From Trichostrongylus colubriformis (Eukaryota > Nematoda > Chromadorea > Rhabditida > Trichostrongylidae), in contig OZ022260.1 in NCBI GenBank assembly GCA_963978905.1, forward strand, positions 12,947,725 to 13,011,724: 64,000 bases of DNA, read 5' to 3'. The notes beneath the pieces are model-generated. The model ran no database searches. It was not told the origin of the DNA and worked only from the letters and a program-made list of their open reading frames with translations. Shown here one piece after another: positions 53,401 through 63,902 of this stretch; the first letter of the stretch is position 1; each line of letters opens with the position of its first letter. Position numbers and translations under genes: made by a program.

Positions 53401-53757
53401 GGCTTTTACAGGGAGGCCCCGCCCACTGGGACCGCACTTTGTGGTGCTGTATCTCAGCCACATTCACATTTTATCGCGTGAAATTTTGCATGAGGCCAAC
53501 ATTAGGCAAATACAACATAAATACATGGGTAACACAAAAACTCATTTTCCGTGGACGATTCCTTTAAATCATAACTGATCTTCGAGTAAGTGGTAGTTGT
53601 ACGCAATAAACACAGTCCATGTATAGTTAGCTTCTGCATGGTAGATCACACTATCAACTCACTATATTTTCCTGATATAAAGTAGGGTATGGCATATACC
53701 CCGCCTGATTCTTGCCATTTACGAGGGGAATGCTGGTGGAGAGCACTGTACATCCGT
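47269..53757 (-). CDS. Astacin-family zinc metalloprotease (NAS-type), incomplete model
   Basis: Exons found on the minus strand: 53663-53757, 52601-52724, 50216-50334, 47667-47815 and 47269-47562, all with GT-AG borders. Most joins are phase-consistent. Exon 1 reads [18 protein letters not shown], the start of the mature catalytic domain. Exon 2 has the NTCIRFVPW block. The third exon holds the zinc site [13 protein letters not shown], matching HExxHxxGxxHEx, followed by R. Next comes the Met-turn SVMHYG, and the last exon begins [23 protein letters not shown], the usual end of the domain. It is expected to be secreted and to cleave peptide bonds via Zn. About 20 residues between exons 2 and 3 (the GCYSxVG..GG.Q region) are not located. 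The prodomain and signal peptide are also unresolved; an open frame extends exon 1 upstream to 53987 and begins MSLFTLIVLHW. After the domain comes a Gly/Tyr/Trp-rich tail of about 65 residues; no EGF, CUB or ShK domain is seen. Four MITEs lie in its introns. Confidence 0.88.
47820..49145. other. Large astacin intron, no second gene supported
   Basis: Lies between the zinc-site exon and the Met-turn exon. A 91-codon minus-strand ORF (48097-48372) contains [14 protein letters not shown], but no matching splice sites or family. The remainder is AT-rich without recognised elements. Confidence 0.45.
49150..49440 (+). repeat. Diverged member of the 45205/59565 repeat family
   Basis: tcactgaaaaagcgcgcctcctggtcttcatcacgatccgcgac and cggttggctgacttagccg parallel the other two copies at reduced similarity. 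Lies inside the astacin intron. Confidence 0.5.
49848..50020. mobile_element. MITE of the ggccg..tttgcg family, in astacin intron
   Basis: Left ggccgccttcgcattttgcgcc preceded by TTAA. Right ggtaacgcaaagcacgaacgcgcc. The interior has cggggaggtgcagagacgacgcc and cagagacacgcagcc, as in 46599-46768. The right boundary lacks an intact target duplication. Confidence 0.7.
50444..50818. mobile_element. MITE with aggcacaccacgcgataa terminal repeats, copy 2, in astacin intron
   Basis: Left aggcacaccacgcgataaac and right ttcgtgaggtgtgcct are inverted ends. The interior shares gcattttgcgcgatatcatcaagg, cagggagctttatttttggtt and gggcctctacatcctgtaacacgcgcgatagctctcac with 15917-16384. Lies just upstream (in gene direction) of the zinc-site exon. 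Confidence 0.8.
50819..52600. other. Astacin intron; missing exon expected here
   Basis: The intron between the NTCIRFVPW exon and the zinc-site exon should contain about 60 bases encoding the CYSxVG..GG.Q segment. A stretch reading NGRQINIG exists near 51390-51415 on the minus strand, but its reading phase from the nearest acceptor does not fit. No other candidate was found. A minus-strand run near 50870-50960 ([11 protein letters not shown]) is reminiscent of RTE-type retrotransposon 3' coding sequence, weakly. Confidence 0.4.
52811..52962. mobile_element. Small MITE in astacin intron
   Basis: Left ggcgctaagaccgcagtcag and right ctgacagcggtctaagcgtc are inverted repeats. The interior has ttgcattgccgcgatttcgcgggcaa. 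About 152 bp, no ORF of its own. Confidence 0.6.
53139..53563. mobile_element. Hairpin MITE with TTAA target duplication, in astacin intron
   Basis: Left aggaatcgtccacggaaaatgag and right ctcattttccgtggacgattcct are perfect inverted ends, and pairing runs on for roughly 165 bp per arm, including gtgcggtcccagtgggcggggcctcc. TTAA flanks both sides (53135-53138 and 53564-53567), the target signature of piggyBac-type elements. The 425-bp element lies between the first two recognised astacin exons. Confidence 0.9.
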
Positions 53758-54045
53758 CTGAAATGAGCAAGAATACACCGCCAACAGTGTGAATGTCGCT
53801 CCCTAATGACTGCTGAATAAAATTCAAGTAGTACAGGTAACAACGTAAAAACAGAGGTCGAAACTGCAGGACGGAGAGATCGCATTAACCGAAAATGGGC
53901 GATTTTCATCAGGGTCTTGACTGATGTGACTTTGTGAACATAGTCTTGTGATTGCCAGTGCAGGACAATCAAAGTGAACAATGACACGATAGGAGAGCAG
54001 CAAGAAAGTACGGTTCACTAGGCGACTGTACGTAACTCCAATGTA

Positions 54046-54548
54046 CAGTAGCGGTCAAAAATATATGCGGTTTTGGATTCTAACCATAACTTTGGTCGAA
54101 GTTTACATTTCTTATTCAATTTTTTTTTTTGTTTTTCGAAGGCAACTGGTACTCAGTGAAGCAAAGTAGGGTGTAGTGTTGAGATCTGAAACTTTACTTA
54201 ACTAAAAACTCTAAAAATACCAAACCTTTTCAAAAATTCAATTGGCCATAAAAAGCTTATAACTCATCGAAACGGGCAGGTGGGCAGAAAGTATTACGGA
54301 ATGAGGCTGGGACTTTGTTGCACGCTATTTCAAATCCTAACAGCACTGAGGCACGGAGTTGACCATTTTCAGTGGTTTCAGTTAAATAATTTTTTCAACC
54401 TTCACACTGCACCCTACTCGGCTGAGATACTTTATTTCATTGAGTAACAGTTGCCTTCAAAACACAAAAAAAAATTGAGTGAGATATGCAAACACCGAAC
54501 AAAGTTATGGTCAAAATCTCAAACCGCATATATTTTTGACCGCTACTG
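54046..54548. mobile_element. Tc1/mariner-like MITE, TA target duplication
   Basis: Left cagtagcggtcaaaaatatatgcggtttt and right aaaccgcatatatttttgaccgctactg are inverted repeats, flanked by TA on both sides (54044-54045, 54549-54550). Sub-terminal parts (ccataacttt, aaagttatgg) also pair. The end sequence resembles Tc1-type termini (CAGTxxxGGxCAAAAA). A diverged end fragment lies at about 19785-19815. Confidence 0.85.
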
Positions 54549-54559
54549 TAACTGCGTAA

Positions 54560-55218
54560 TTACAATAAACGTGCAGGCATGTGTACGAGGAGTAATTTAG
54601 CAACAATATGAGTGGATCAGTATTCATTCTGGATGCTTACCTTCTTTCCATCTCCCTTCTTTAGCAATTACTGGCTATAAATGGTTTCCGTTAAGGATCG
54701 ATACGTAAGGCGTGCGGGTTCCTGAGGCTCAAGATATTTTATACAGTTGAAGATTCGCTGGAAGAATTCATGCGGGAGGTATGTGAGGGGAATGTTTCAA
54801 GCGCTCAGAACACTTTGTATATGTGAGGAAACACCAGTATGACGATCGCATCAAAAAGAGAACAAAAATTCACCCATCCTTCTCCTTTGTTTTCGAAGGA
54901 GTACGAAGGTTTAGAATGTCGCCTTTTCCATCCTGATTGAATATATCGATCACTTCCCCCTGAAATTCTTGAAACAGACGTGAAAACATTTCCTTCAAAA
55001 CCGATTAAAACTCTGCACCAAGTTATTAAAATTTTGGGCACTATTCAACTATTGCTACTCCAGACATCGCGAATTTCAAAAAAATAATTTTCGCTGAAAG
55101 CTCTCCCATGTGGGTTATTTGAGCTGCTGACCACGAATATGACATGCGGTTTTGGCTTAGTGTCAATTTGGTGCAATTGCACCCAGTTGGTGCAACCACT
55201 CGCTTTCACCGAAACTGG
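54560..55218. other. Region before duplication copy B, possible upstream astacin exon
   Basis: Near 54640-54700 the minus strand has a perfect donor (aaagaag|gtaagcatcc) after a short open stretch. This may be an upstream exon of the astacin gene, but the phase does not join the next exon. From about 55130 the sequence shows motifs (gctgaccacgaat) repeated in the duplicated block that follows. Confidence 0.4.
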
Positions 55219-55219
55219 T

Positions 55220-58200
55220 GAAACTTCTACCAGGTGGTTTCATTTGAGGTGCTGATCACGAATGTTACATCCGTTTGAGAGGCGCTAGCGGCGTTCATTT
55301 TCGCTACAAAGCCAATATAGTAGGGGCGTCACACTGTTCCCGCAAGTTTTGCCTAAGACTTAAGAGTATCCGTGACCAGCATTCTGAGTGACCACTAGAT
55401 GACAATTTTGAATGAAATGGATGAAAAACAGTTGTTTCACCGACTTGGTGCACCAAGTAGGCGCCAACGCCATCAACGAATGTCGCTTTCATGATCAGCC
55501 CCCAAAATCACCTACTTGGGCGAAGTATTGGCGAAAAATTTTTCCATAAACTAGCGGTGTCTGGAGTAGTGATAGTTGGATAGTGCCGAATTTGATGATA
55601 AACGATATTGTAAAAGTGTAGGTCTTGGCTGAGTGGACCCGTGCGGATGATTTGTTTGCCGGTGACATTCAAAGTAAAAATATGACAATACCCAACCGAA
55701 GATGAGCGAGAGGCAAGTCTTTTGGAACAGCACAGGTCACGCAACGTTCCGGGCCCCGCCACCCTCGCAACGTATCGATACAGCATCGCTTCCGTAGCTG
55801 TGTTGTGGGATTTTTATCCATGCCTGACACGTCATTAACCGTGGGGAGTCAAGCATAAAGTACACATTATGCGTCATTCGTAAGCACACATAGACCGTGC
55901 ACGTGCGGCACGCGGCTCGAAGTAATAGATAAGCAGAAGCAAGCTGTGTTCACTACCATCCTCGTCGACAGAAGATAAAACCATCAGCGAGCACCGACGG
56001 GCTCAATAATATCTGCAGTATCAGCGTCTGCCCATCACAGCACAGCCAACCTTCTTGATGGCCTCTCGTGGGCACTTTCCTGTTTGTCGCTTTTGTTGTG
56101 GAGTCACTGATGTTTTGCTGATTGGATAATGCTGCTGCGATGAGCGTCGTCATTTCCGATGTCCCGAATTGCCTCCGAAAACGTTTCAAGCGAAAGTAAA
56201 GACAAGTTTAGTCCTTCGGCAACGGAAGGTGATGGGAACCTGGAGAAAAGGAGTTTTAAGTGCTCTGAGCAATACCAAACTCTCAAATACTGTGTCTCGA
56301 CAAACCATGGTCGCGTACGAGATTAATGAATTTCGAGTTGATTTCGACGACTCGGAACGACGCCAACTTCGTTTGGAAAACGCTTTCGATCTTTTGTGCA
56401 TTCATTCATTTATTACGTTTCAAAACATAAGAGAAAAGAAGACTTCAGAAAACAGCAGAATATTATACACAACTCGTCAATAAAAGAAATTAATTCAAGT
56501 GTTAACTTGCACTCTGGAGGTAACGAAAAATTGCCTTTTGAGCTTTTTAAAAGGAGGTATTTCCAAATTCTTGCTCATTTTCAGGCATTGTATACCTGCC
56601 ACACAAAAACTTACGTCCTATAAATAAGCGAAATTGCCGGAACTAAAGCTTGAACTTTCCACCTCTAGTCTGGGATGGAATTATTTTGAAGAATACTGAT
56701 TTGAAAAATTACTATTTACCACCAGAATTTTAATCCTTCGTCTTCTCAAATGCAAAGGAGTTGAGCACTTTGTCTCAAATGAATCCCCGAGGTATGACAC
56801 TATGAAAACACAAATGATAAGCTTTTTGGTAAGTTATTTTGTATCCTTTCTAATTTATCAACGTTAGATTTCTCGTAAGGATAGAAGACTGATGTTTATA
56901 CTCCAATACTGATCAAACGTATATTTTGCAAGAAGCAGCTGTAGGTTCGTAGACTGAATTTCTTTGAACAACAAGTACACCCCCTGTTCCCCTTTAGTAG
57001 CCAGATTATTCAAGTGTTCCTCAAATTTCAGTTTTGAATCAACAGAAGCCCAAATCCCTGACTATGTCTGCCGTAGCGAGTTGCGCTTGACTAATTCGGT
57101 ATTGCTTTCGCGGAGTAGATTCACTTAAATGAAGGGCTTCAGTTTTGCTGACAGATAGAGGAAGTTTATTATAGAGAAAGGAAGCTCATTGCAGAAGGCT
57201 GTTCTATGGTGAATAGAAGGGTAATGTGGCACTTTTTGGCAGCCCGTGAAATTGATTTTCGAATGCCTCGTTATAAGGGTAGTTCAACAACATTCCACTA
57301 GCTTTTAAATGGAAATTCAAAGTATTCTACACAAGTTTATAGTATGTGAGAAAATCTTGGACCTACTTGTACAGTACGCTCACTTACCCTGGCTAATATT
57401 AGCTGAAGAACATTGAAAAGGACTAGCAAATCAAGCACAGCGATCCACATGGTCAGTGATCTGTAACCAATCGTTTGAGTTGAGCTCAAATGCTCCACGA
57501 GCTGTTTCTTGCACAAAATGATATACCAGTAGGAGTCGTAAAATCATTTAGGTACTTGGAAGATCACGAAAACCCTTTAACTTTTCAAGTTCCCTTACCA
57601 GCAATATCGTTAAACTGTTTCTTCCGTAATCTGTCAATATTTTTGGGTATAGGCCTTGTCAAATGACAGAGGATTTACGACTTTTCTAGATATGTTATTT
57701 ATATCACACTGAAAAATCTCATCAGTGAGTTACATTAGGTTGTACTAAAAGCTTGTGGGGCTTTTTTCGACCATCACTTTTTATTATTATTTCTTCCAAC
57801 AAACGACAAATAGGCAATAACGTACTCAACATTGTTATCGACAACATTTTGCCACCACGTAGGTAGATCGTTGATTTCCTCCTACCAGAACTCTGGGTTC
57901 TGAGAGTCGAAAATGTTAGCGATCACCTTTGCGAGCAAGCCATGTTCAACGAATTTTCTCTTAGCCAAAGGATTTTGGAGGATGGGAAAGGTGAAAGTCA
58001 GAAGGGGCAGTGTCTGAAGACTACGGCGGGAGGGGCAGGACATCCCACGCGAGCTCCTGTAGCTTGGTCTGGGTACTCTTCACGACGTGGGGGCGAGCGT
58101 CGTCATGAAGGAGGGTGTCTTTCTCCGGTGCTTCTTCCAAAAAGCGATGGCGAGCTGCTGAAGCTGGCGGGTGTATACGGCAGCGGTGACTGCCTCGCTT

Positions 58201-58772
58201 TTACCAGCACTTCGTGAAAAAGCGTTCCTTCAGCGTCCCAAAAGTAGCACAGTCCAGAGCGTGGCCTGTCCCCGTCGATGTCGATCGCGCCGTTGCTGAC
58301 ACTGGAGAACCAGTGGTACACGGCTATTAGCTCACACATCTCTTGCTCAATGTAGCGTTGATGGAATCGCAAGTTTCCGTCGCTTTGGTGCCGCGAGACC
58401 ACTCACAGTAGATGACACGGCGCGTTCGGTGGGTATCGACTACGGGCAATGTAGCTTTCTCCACGGAATCTGGTGGGATATACTTCGCTAGAAAGCTTAG
58501 AGAACGTTTTACCATACTCCTGAAACGCCTAAGTCTCTCTCGGAGTATACAAGAGTTATTGATGTTTTTGGAGAAAAGACTTTTGGTACAACCTTTAAGA
58601 AATCTTAGTTAGGAACCGCCCAAAATAATGTTCGGAGGTTCAAAAAGCGATCAAAATTTGGACGACACTTAGTAGTGGCTGATTCTGCCATATGCCAGTG
58701 TACAGTGTAAAGAAATTGAACCATGACAAATCGTGAGAGTTCCCGGGTAAAGGAATCGTGCACGGAAAAATG
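55220..58772 (+). repeat. Segmental duplication, copy B
   Basis: Copy of 1-3555 in the same orientation, 51.6 kb downstream. Copy-specific changes include a 16-base insertion near 58440-58455 (cgggcaatgtagctt), small deletions near 56790-56815, and a strongly divergent patch at 58013-58105. Here the block continues into an actual MITE (58752 onward), whereas copy A runs into a palindrome. Confidence 0.93.
57736..58594 (-). mobile_element. Mariner-type transposon relic (copy B)
   Basis: Same relic as 2530-3376. Minus-strand reading gives LHDDARPHVVK and ELAWDVLPLPP in place of the copy A version, while the remainder is almost identical. The HDDARPH reading is closer to the family form than copy A in the histidine but has Asp for Asn. 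Frameshifts and a stop show it is inactive. Confidence 0.8.
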
Positions 58773-59070
58773 AGTTTCTCTGTTACACGTATGTTTATGC
58801 TGTATTCACTCAATAAGGGTTTTACACTAAAAAGTGAGGGTCCGGATAGGATACAGCTCATCCAAGTAGTGAACGAGGAGGCGGGTCCTCCGAGTAAGTG
58901 GCTCACACCGCCGTCCGCCGCGGTCAGAGACGGATAGTGTGAGGAGAGAGCTGGGTAAACAGTCCCATTATGCGTCTTGACCGCGGCGGACGACAAGGCG
59001 GGACATCTACTCTGAGGCCCCGCCCCTCTGTCATCACTTTGAGGAGCTATATCTTAGCCGGTTGCGGCTT
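58752..59070. mobile_element. TTAA-family MITE, decayed right end
   Basis: Left end aggaatcgtgcacggaaaaatgag matches 53139. Inner arms ggatacagctc and gagctatatc, and gccgtccgccgcggtcag with ttgaccgcggcggac, pair around a centre near 58940. The outer right arm is not recognisable. Confidence 0.7.
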
Positions 59071-59074
59071 TTTC

Positions 59075-59560
59075 ACAGTTAGAGAGTATTCTGAGTCGAT
59101 GCAGTTTCTGTTCTGCTTCTGCTTTCTTTCTACGAGAATTTTAGTGCTATATAGACATGATAGTTCCTATGTGTTGAGGAACTGTACATACAGCATATTC
59201 GTCACTAATTCTTATAAGAAACAGTCCTCAACACCCAACATATAGTGATCTTATAAAGAATGCGGCTCCGAAAAATAGGATTTTTATCGTAATTGCAGTG
59301 GTCAAGGATTTCATTCAATGATTTAGTAGTGAAAGACTCGAAGCAGGATACAAAAATAGGAACGTCCTACAAGCGCATAATGACAGAACCTTGGAAGTGT
59401 CGCAAGTACTGAGTACAGCAGTCGTAAAACGATCCCATGGTGCCAACACTGTCTCCGCTCTAATTGTAAGGGTTGCCCGGTACGTGGGAGTCGACTGCGT
59501 AACACAAATAAAGCGGGATTCATTCCACCCACTGTTAAAGTGAGAACTGTGAATACGTGT
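59075..59560. other. Intergenic, no gene recognised
   Basis: AT-rich sequence with short ORFs on both strands. No domain, splice or repeat evidence. Confidence 0.35.
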
Positions 59561-59564
59561 CTCT

Positions 59565-59800
59565 GGAAACGAACCTTCCACTCAAAAAAGGTGATGTGTA
59601 GCGAAACTGGCATGGGATAAGCGCGTCTTGGGGTCTTATCACGATCACGGCGTTCGCGTTCTGCAGTTCATCAGCCGGACGAGTTGCCGTAGAATGCGGG
59701 ACATAGTTAGCGGCTGGCTGATTTAGCCCCTCGCCAGTCTGCAATTAACTCCCGGCCGGCCAGAGACGCAGAAGGGTGCAAGAGAGGGGGTTCGGGTTCC
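59565..59800 (+). repeat. Interspersed repeat, family shared with 45205-45500
   Basis: ccttccactcaaaaaaggtgatgtgtagcgaaactggcat, cttggggtcttatcacgatc, and gcggctggctgatttagcccctcgccagtctgcaattaac parallel 45205-45440. Confidence 0.75.
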
Positions 59801-60225
59801 TATTTTTCGTTTTTTTTTGCCGTTTCACTTCGTTCTTTCCCTATCCTTACATTACTAAACACCATCACTTTAATATTCATCAGACATATCACGTTCGAAA
59901 CCGAAGCATTTGCCCATAACTCAGCATCCTTGCACTAACTTTCGTACCCCATAATCTGTCACATTTACCTCTCCCGGTGTCTTCAGAACTATACAAGGAT
60001 ATTCCTTACATGTCAACAGTAAAAACTCAAGGAAGCCTTGCAGCGAGTATCTTCAAAAAAAAAACGAGAAGCAGCAGCCCAGTTCAAAGCTTCGGTCAAC
60101 GCTGTGACATCATCAAAGCGCAAATCTTTTAGTCGTTGGGAATATTGGCAGGTCTCAATATCCCCTTGATGAAAGGAATGCAGCGTACGTCATTAGTGAA
60201 CCATAAACACTTTACATACTTGAAG

Positions 60226-60400
60226 GAACCGGAAGGGGTCCGAAGGAAGAGGAAGATGCAACGAAATGATCATTTTGTAACGAACATTCAAGGTAAAAAG
60301 CGATAATCGGTGGAAAAATCCGGATTCAAGAGCGCGACGCTGTGGTGTGTATTAGCATCACATCAGCATCAACACGCTGACTTCCCGAGTTGTCCGCTGT
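60226..60400 (+). repeat. Paralogous block shared with 42265-42560 (empty site)
   Basis: ggaaccggaaggggtccgaaggaagaggaagatgcaacgaaatgatcattttgtaacgaac aligns with 42265-42335 plus 42430 onward. Only one TAA (60278-60280) is present where the other copy has the 91-bp hairpin. Confidence 0.85.
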
Positions 60401-60404
60401 AGAG

Positions 60405-63036
60405 CTGTCATCTGTGGTTTCGTAGAGAGTATTTCATTCATTCGTGATGATACGGATGAAGTGAAACAACACGCAGCAACAAACAAGTAAAACAATTAAA
60501 TGAAGAATAAGCGAAAGCACGAGAAAAAAAGTGTGATTACAATTAAAACCTAATGGATTCACTTTCGACGTCCTGGCAAGGTGTCGTATGTGCATTGCGG
60601 CAACTGCAAGCCGTCGTAATCCCATACCGTAAGCCCAAATTGCCTCCCTCCAGTGTCTTCATGTACACCGCACGATTTCAGGCTTCAAGAAGATGTCAAG
60701 CATCGGAATATTGCGAAGTACTTCAGAAGAGTTTTTTAACTTTCCCAATATTTTTGGGCTTCATTTTCAAGTTTTTCAGTACTATATTGTTGTTGTACAT
60801 TCAGATCATCATGAGGCTTCGAAAAAACAAAATACTAAAACATTTTGAGGTTGCTAAATCAAATGTGAAGAATTACCTTAGCCAAGTGGATAGTCAGGAT
60901 AGTTGGAAATATAATTTATCTGATACAGCAACAGCGAAGGAAATGGAAAAACGTAGCAAGCGCTGCTCGGCGCAGGCTGTTTTATATTCATACAGCTTTT
61001 TAGTATTTGAACAGTGGCTTTCATGAAGCAAATTGCGAATTGAACAGTCTATCGCACTGGGGGCACGAAGAGCTGCGAGAGAATGATAGGAGGCAAAAAC
61101 TTCAGTGATAGAACTTCCTTTTACGATCGAATTGTTTCCGCCCCTCCTCATCACTTAATGGCACCGTTAGGGGTAATTTCGGCATATCATGAATATGAAA
61201 GTCGAAGTGATCAGTAGTTTTACGGCAGACAAAGAAAAACAGCGGTCAAAAACCTGAGAAAAATAAGCCTAAACCTTTTCACTCCTTCCCTTTCCTCCTC
61301 TGCATCACTGGGCAGTGAGGGCACACGCGAGCGGGCGAGGAGCTATACAAGCGAGCCGCAAACGTTGCGCCGTCCCAGCAATTCGTCTAGCCGGCTCGCC
61401 CCAGGCAGGTTACTAGCAGCGCTGCAGAATCGTGGTTTAGACCCTTAAGCACGTTTTTTCAATGGATTTTTTGAAATCTTCGACCACGGAGATGATATCA
61501 TCGCAGTTCTCATTTTCGCCTTACCCCTGGTGTTGCCTTCATGGGCAAACTAAGCCACCAACTCTGAGCATCACCTCACCCGCTCCAGCTACTCAGCGCC
61601 TCTACTAGGCCATTGCATTTCGCACGTCTGGAACACATCCAAACGAGGAAACCCTTCAAAAATTGGAATTTTCTCCACAGTGAACAGGTATTCCCTGATT
61701 TGTCTTCCCTCATCATGCTTTATTCTCGATGACCATTCATTACCAGGTTCATCTTTATGCAGAGGATGACTTTGTCTGCCCCTACTGCTGGTCTGTATGC
61801 ACAGTTGCTAGCGCTACGAATAGGACACGCCAAAGGGCATCACCATTGGGATTATGCAAAAAACGATGATTTCACATGAACTGATTCTGCCCCTATATAT
61901 ATGTAAAGGTTTTTCGTGGCATTCACCTGAACGTGATGAAGAATGCTTTCAATTCTCGCGAAGGTAAGGCCAAGGGGCATGGTGTGGATACCGGGCCAGG
62001 TCTTCATGAAGGCATAACTTGTAGTAGAATCTGGCGTGACACCTGCCACAAGGGTCAAATGCATACCCGGAAGTAGGTGCTACCCATGTTATTCGATTCT
62101 CTTAGGTGTCTGGAGGATCTCGGCATCGAATTGAAAATTTTAGGCCTTTTTGCCGTCGATATGTGACTGTGTTTGTCCTGTGTATAGGTCTAGAAGACTG
62201 ATAAACTGGCTCCTGATACTGTGATGTCGAAAGCTGACTGGTTGGAGGGATAGACAACGGATGAGAGTGGGTTGAGGGAGAGTTCACCTCAACGACTCCC
62301 GCGATTGGTTAAGATAGTGCTTTCGTAGCAGCACCGAGTCGGCAAAGTACAAGTCTACCTAACTGGTTTTGATATTTTTGATTTTACTGGCTAACTGGCT
62401 TCGAAATAGCGTCTCTCGGTGAGAAAGCAATTTGTACTGCTTTAGGCTTGAGGAAACGCCAGAAGTCAAAAGTTCGCCTACGACGCTCAAAATCCCTTTC
62501 AACCATTTTTGCAGTACTTTTTATAGCCTTTTGGAACAAAATTTGGAGGTCTCATCCTATTTCGTACGTACTCTTTTGGGTGACAGTTAACCTCTTGGGC
62601 CAAGGTTGTGGATCTCATGAACCCTGAAAATGAGTATTACAAGGATTATCACTCCCTCTCCTCCGCTATGACTACTAGTAATGCATTCGAACTACATGCT
62701 CCAGGGTTGACCGACAGGTCAAGTAGTATTTTGGTATCATCAATGCACTTTTATGAGAAAATCAAATATTATGCACAACCAATCACAGCACTCCATCAAC
62801 TGATGAATGAAAGCGTTCATCTCTGAATTTCTCTGGTTTTCGCTTCTTTGAAGCCCCTATTGCTCGACGAATGTCCTCTTCCAAAAGTCCGTAATCTTCG
62901 TCGATGTTTTTCTCAAGGAATTCCACTTCATTCTCTTGTTCTGGAGAGAACCCTGATTTCTCAGAATGCTCCGACGACCGACGTTCATGATCACCAGATG
63001 GCCTGACAAATACACCCTCTTCAGGAGCTCGAGTGA
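60405..63036. other. Intergenic, no gene supported
   Basis: A 157-codon plus-strand ORF (60553-61026) has a hydrophobic stretch and a Lys/Arg-rich end but no recognised domain. Part of it lies where a parallel to 42720-42800 (ccgtaagcc.aaatt) is weakly visible. The rest holds short ORFs only. No convincing host exon or repeat was identified. Confidence 0.35.
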
Positions 63037-63038
63037 TA

Positions 63039-63900
63039 TTAGGGTGTCCAGTTCGTTGGCCATTCGTTTTTTCAGAGCTTTTAAAGATGACTCACCAAGT
63101 TGAACTTACAGATCCATGATATAATCTCCATGCATACCCAGCACCCTTCACCAGCGATCGGGTAGAGAGGCAACTCGATCCTCCCAAAAGCCCGGCGACT
63201 CGACCCAGTCTTCGATCACGTCTTCGAGGTTGCCATCGTTCTTTAGCTGTTTTCCGTCCAAGGAATCTTGCATGGACCGGAAGACGTGGTAATCGCATGG
63301 ACTGACGTTCGGGCTATACTGTGGATGCGTGACCGTCTTGATGCCCAGCCTGTCCAGGACGGCCTGAATATCTTTCGCTTTGTGGGGGCGCACGTTGTTC
63401 CAGAGCAACCACGAATTTGCAAGGTTCCAAAGCAACCACGGATTTGCAAGTTTCTGGGACAAGGCGGCAGCTTTTGACCTTCTGCAATTCTTTAGAGAGG
63501 GTCTCTGCCGTCACTGTGGCATTGTTGGGTAGGATGATGTAGTGGACGACGCCACTGATTTTACCCCTTATCACTGACTTCGATGCCATAGTTTCCATTG
63601 GTGAAGCGAGTCCACCATTTTGAAATCCATCTTGGAAGGGGTGTTATCAGCAAACTGCTGACGCATCCTCGTCGTGGCCTGATGGCTGGTGATGCCCAGG
63701 TTGTAGTAGTGGTGGTGACTATCACTCATCTTCATTGCTTTATTGTGGGAAGAGCAAGAAAGGAAATTGAGAGCTTGCTAGCTCAGAAGATAGCCCATCG
63801 CGAGTACTTTCAGTATTGCGAAATCATTATGCAAAATCACAACGCGTTGCGTAACGCGATGCTGTTTACAAATGGCCAACAAACTTTATGGACACCCTAA
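63039..63900 (-). mobile_element. Internally deleted mariner transposon
   Basis: Ends ttagggtgtcca.. (63039) and ..tggacaccctaa (63900) are inverted repeats, flanked by TA on both sides (63037-63038, 63901-63902). On the minus strand the transposase pieces are VIRGKISGVVHYIILPNN; LWNNVRPHKAKDIQAVLDRLGI (family HDNARPH with the catalytic Asp changed to Asn); TVTHPQYSPNVSPCDYHVFRSM (third Asp present); and the C-terminal WEDRVASLPDRW. Most of the N-terminal DNA-binding region is missing, and a direct duplication of about 27 bp (gcaaccacgaatttgcaaggttc) breaks the frame. At 862 bp it is about two thirds of a full mariner. Confidence 0.9.
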
Positions 63901-63902
63901 TA

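Noticed and set aside
54640..54700. Possible upstream exon of the astacin with perfect donor
   Set aside because: The only open phase does not join the next recognised exon in frame, and the encoded peptide has no prodomain features.
60553..61026. 157-codon plus-strand ORF
   Set aside because: Longest unassigned ORF in the right part, but without motif, signal or splice evidence. Codon composition looks unremarkable, so it is left as unsupported.
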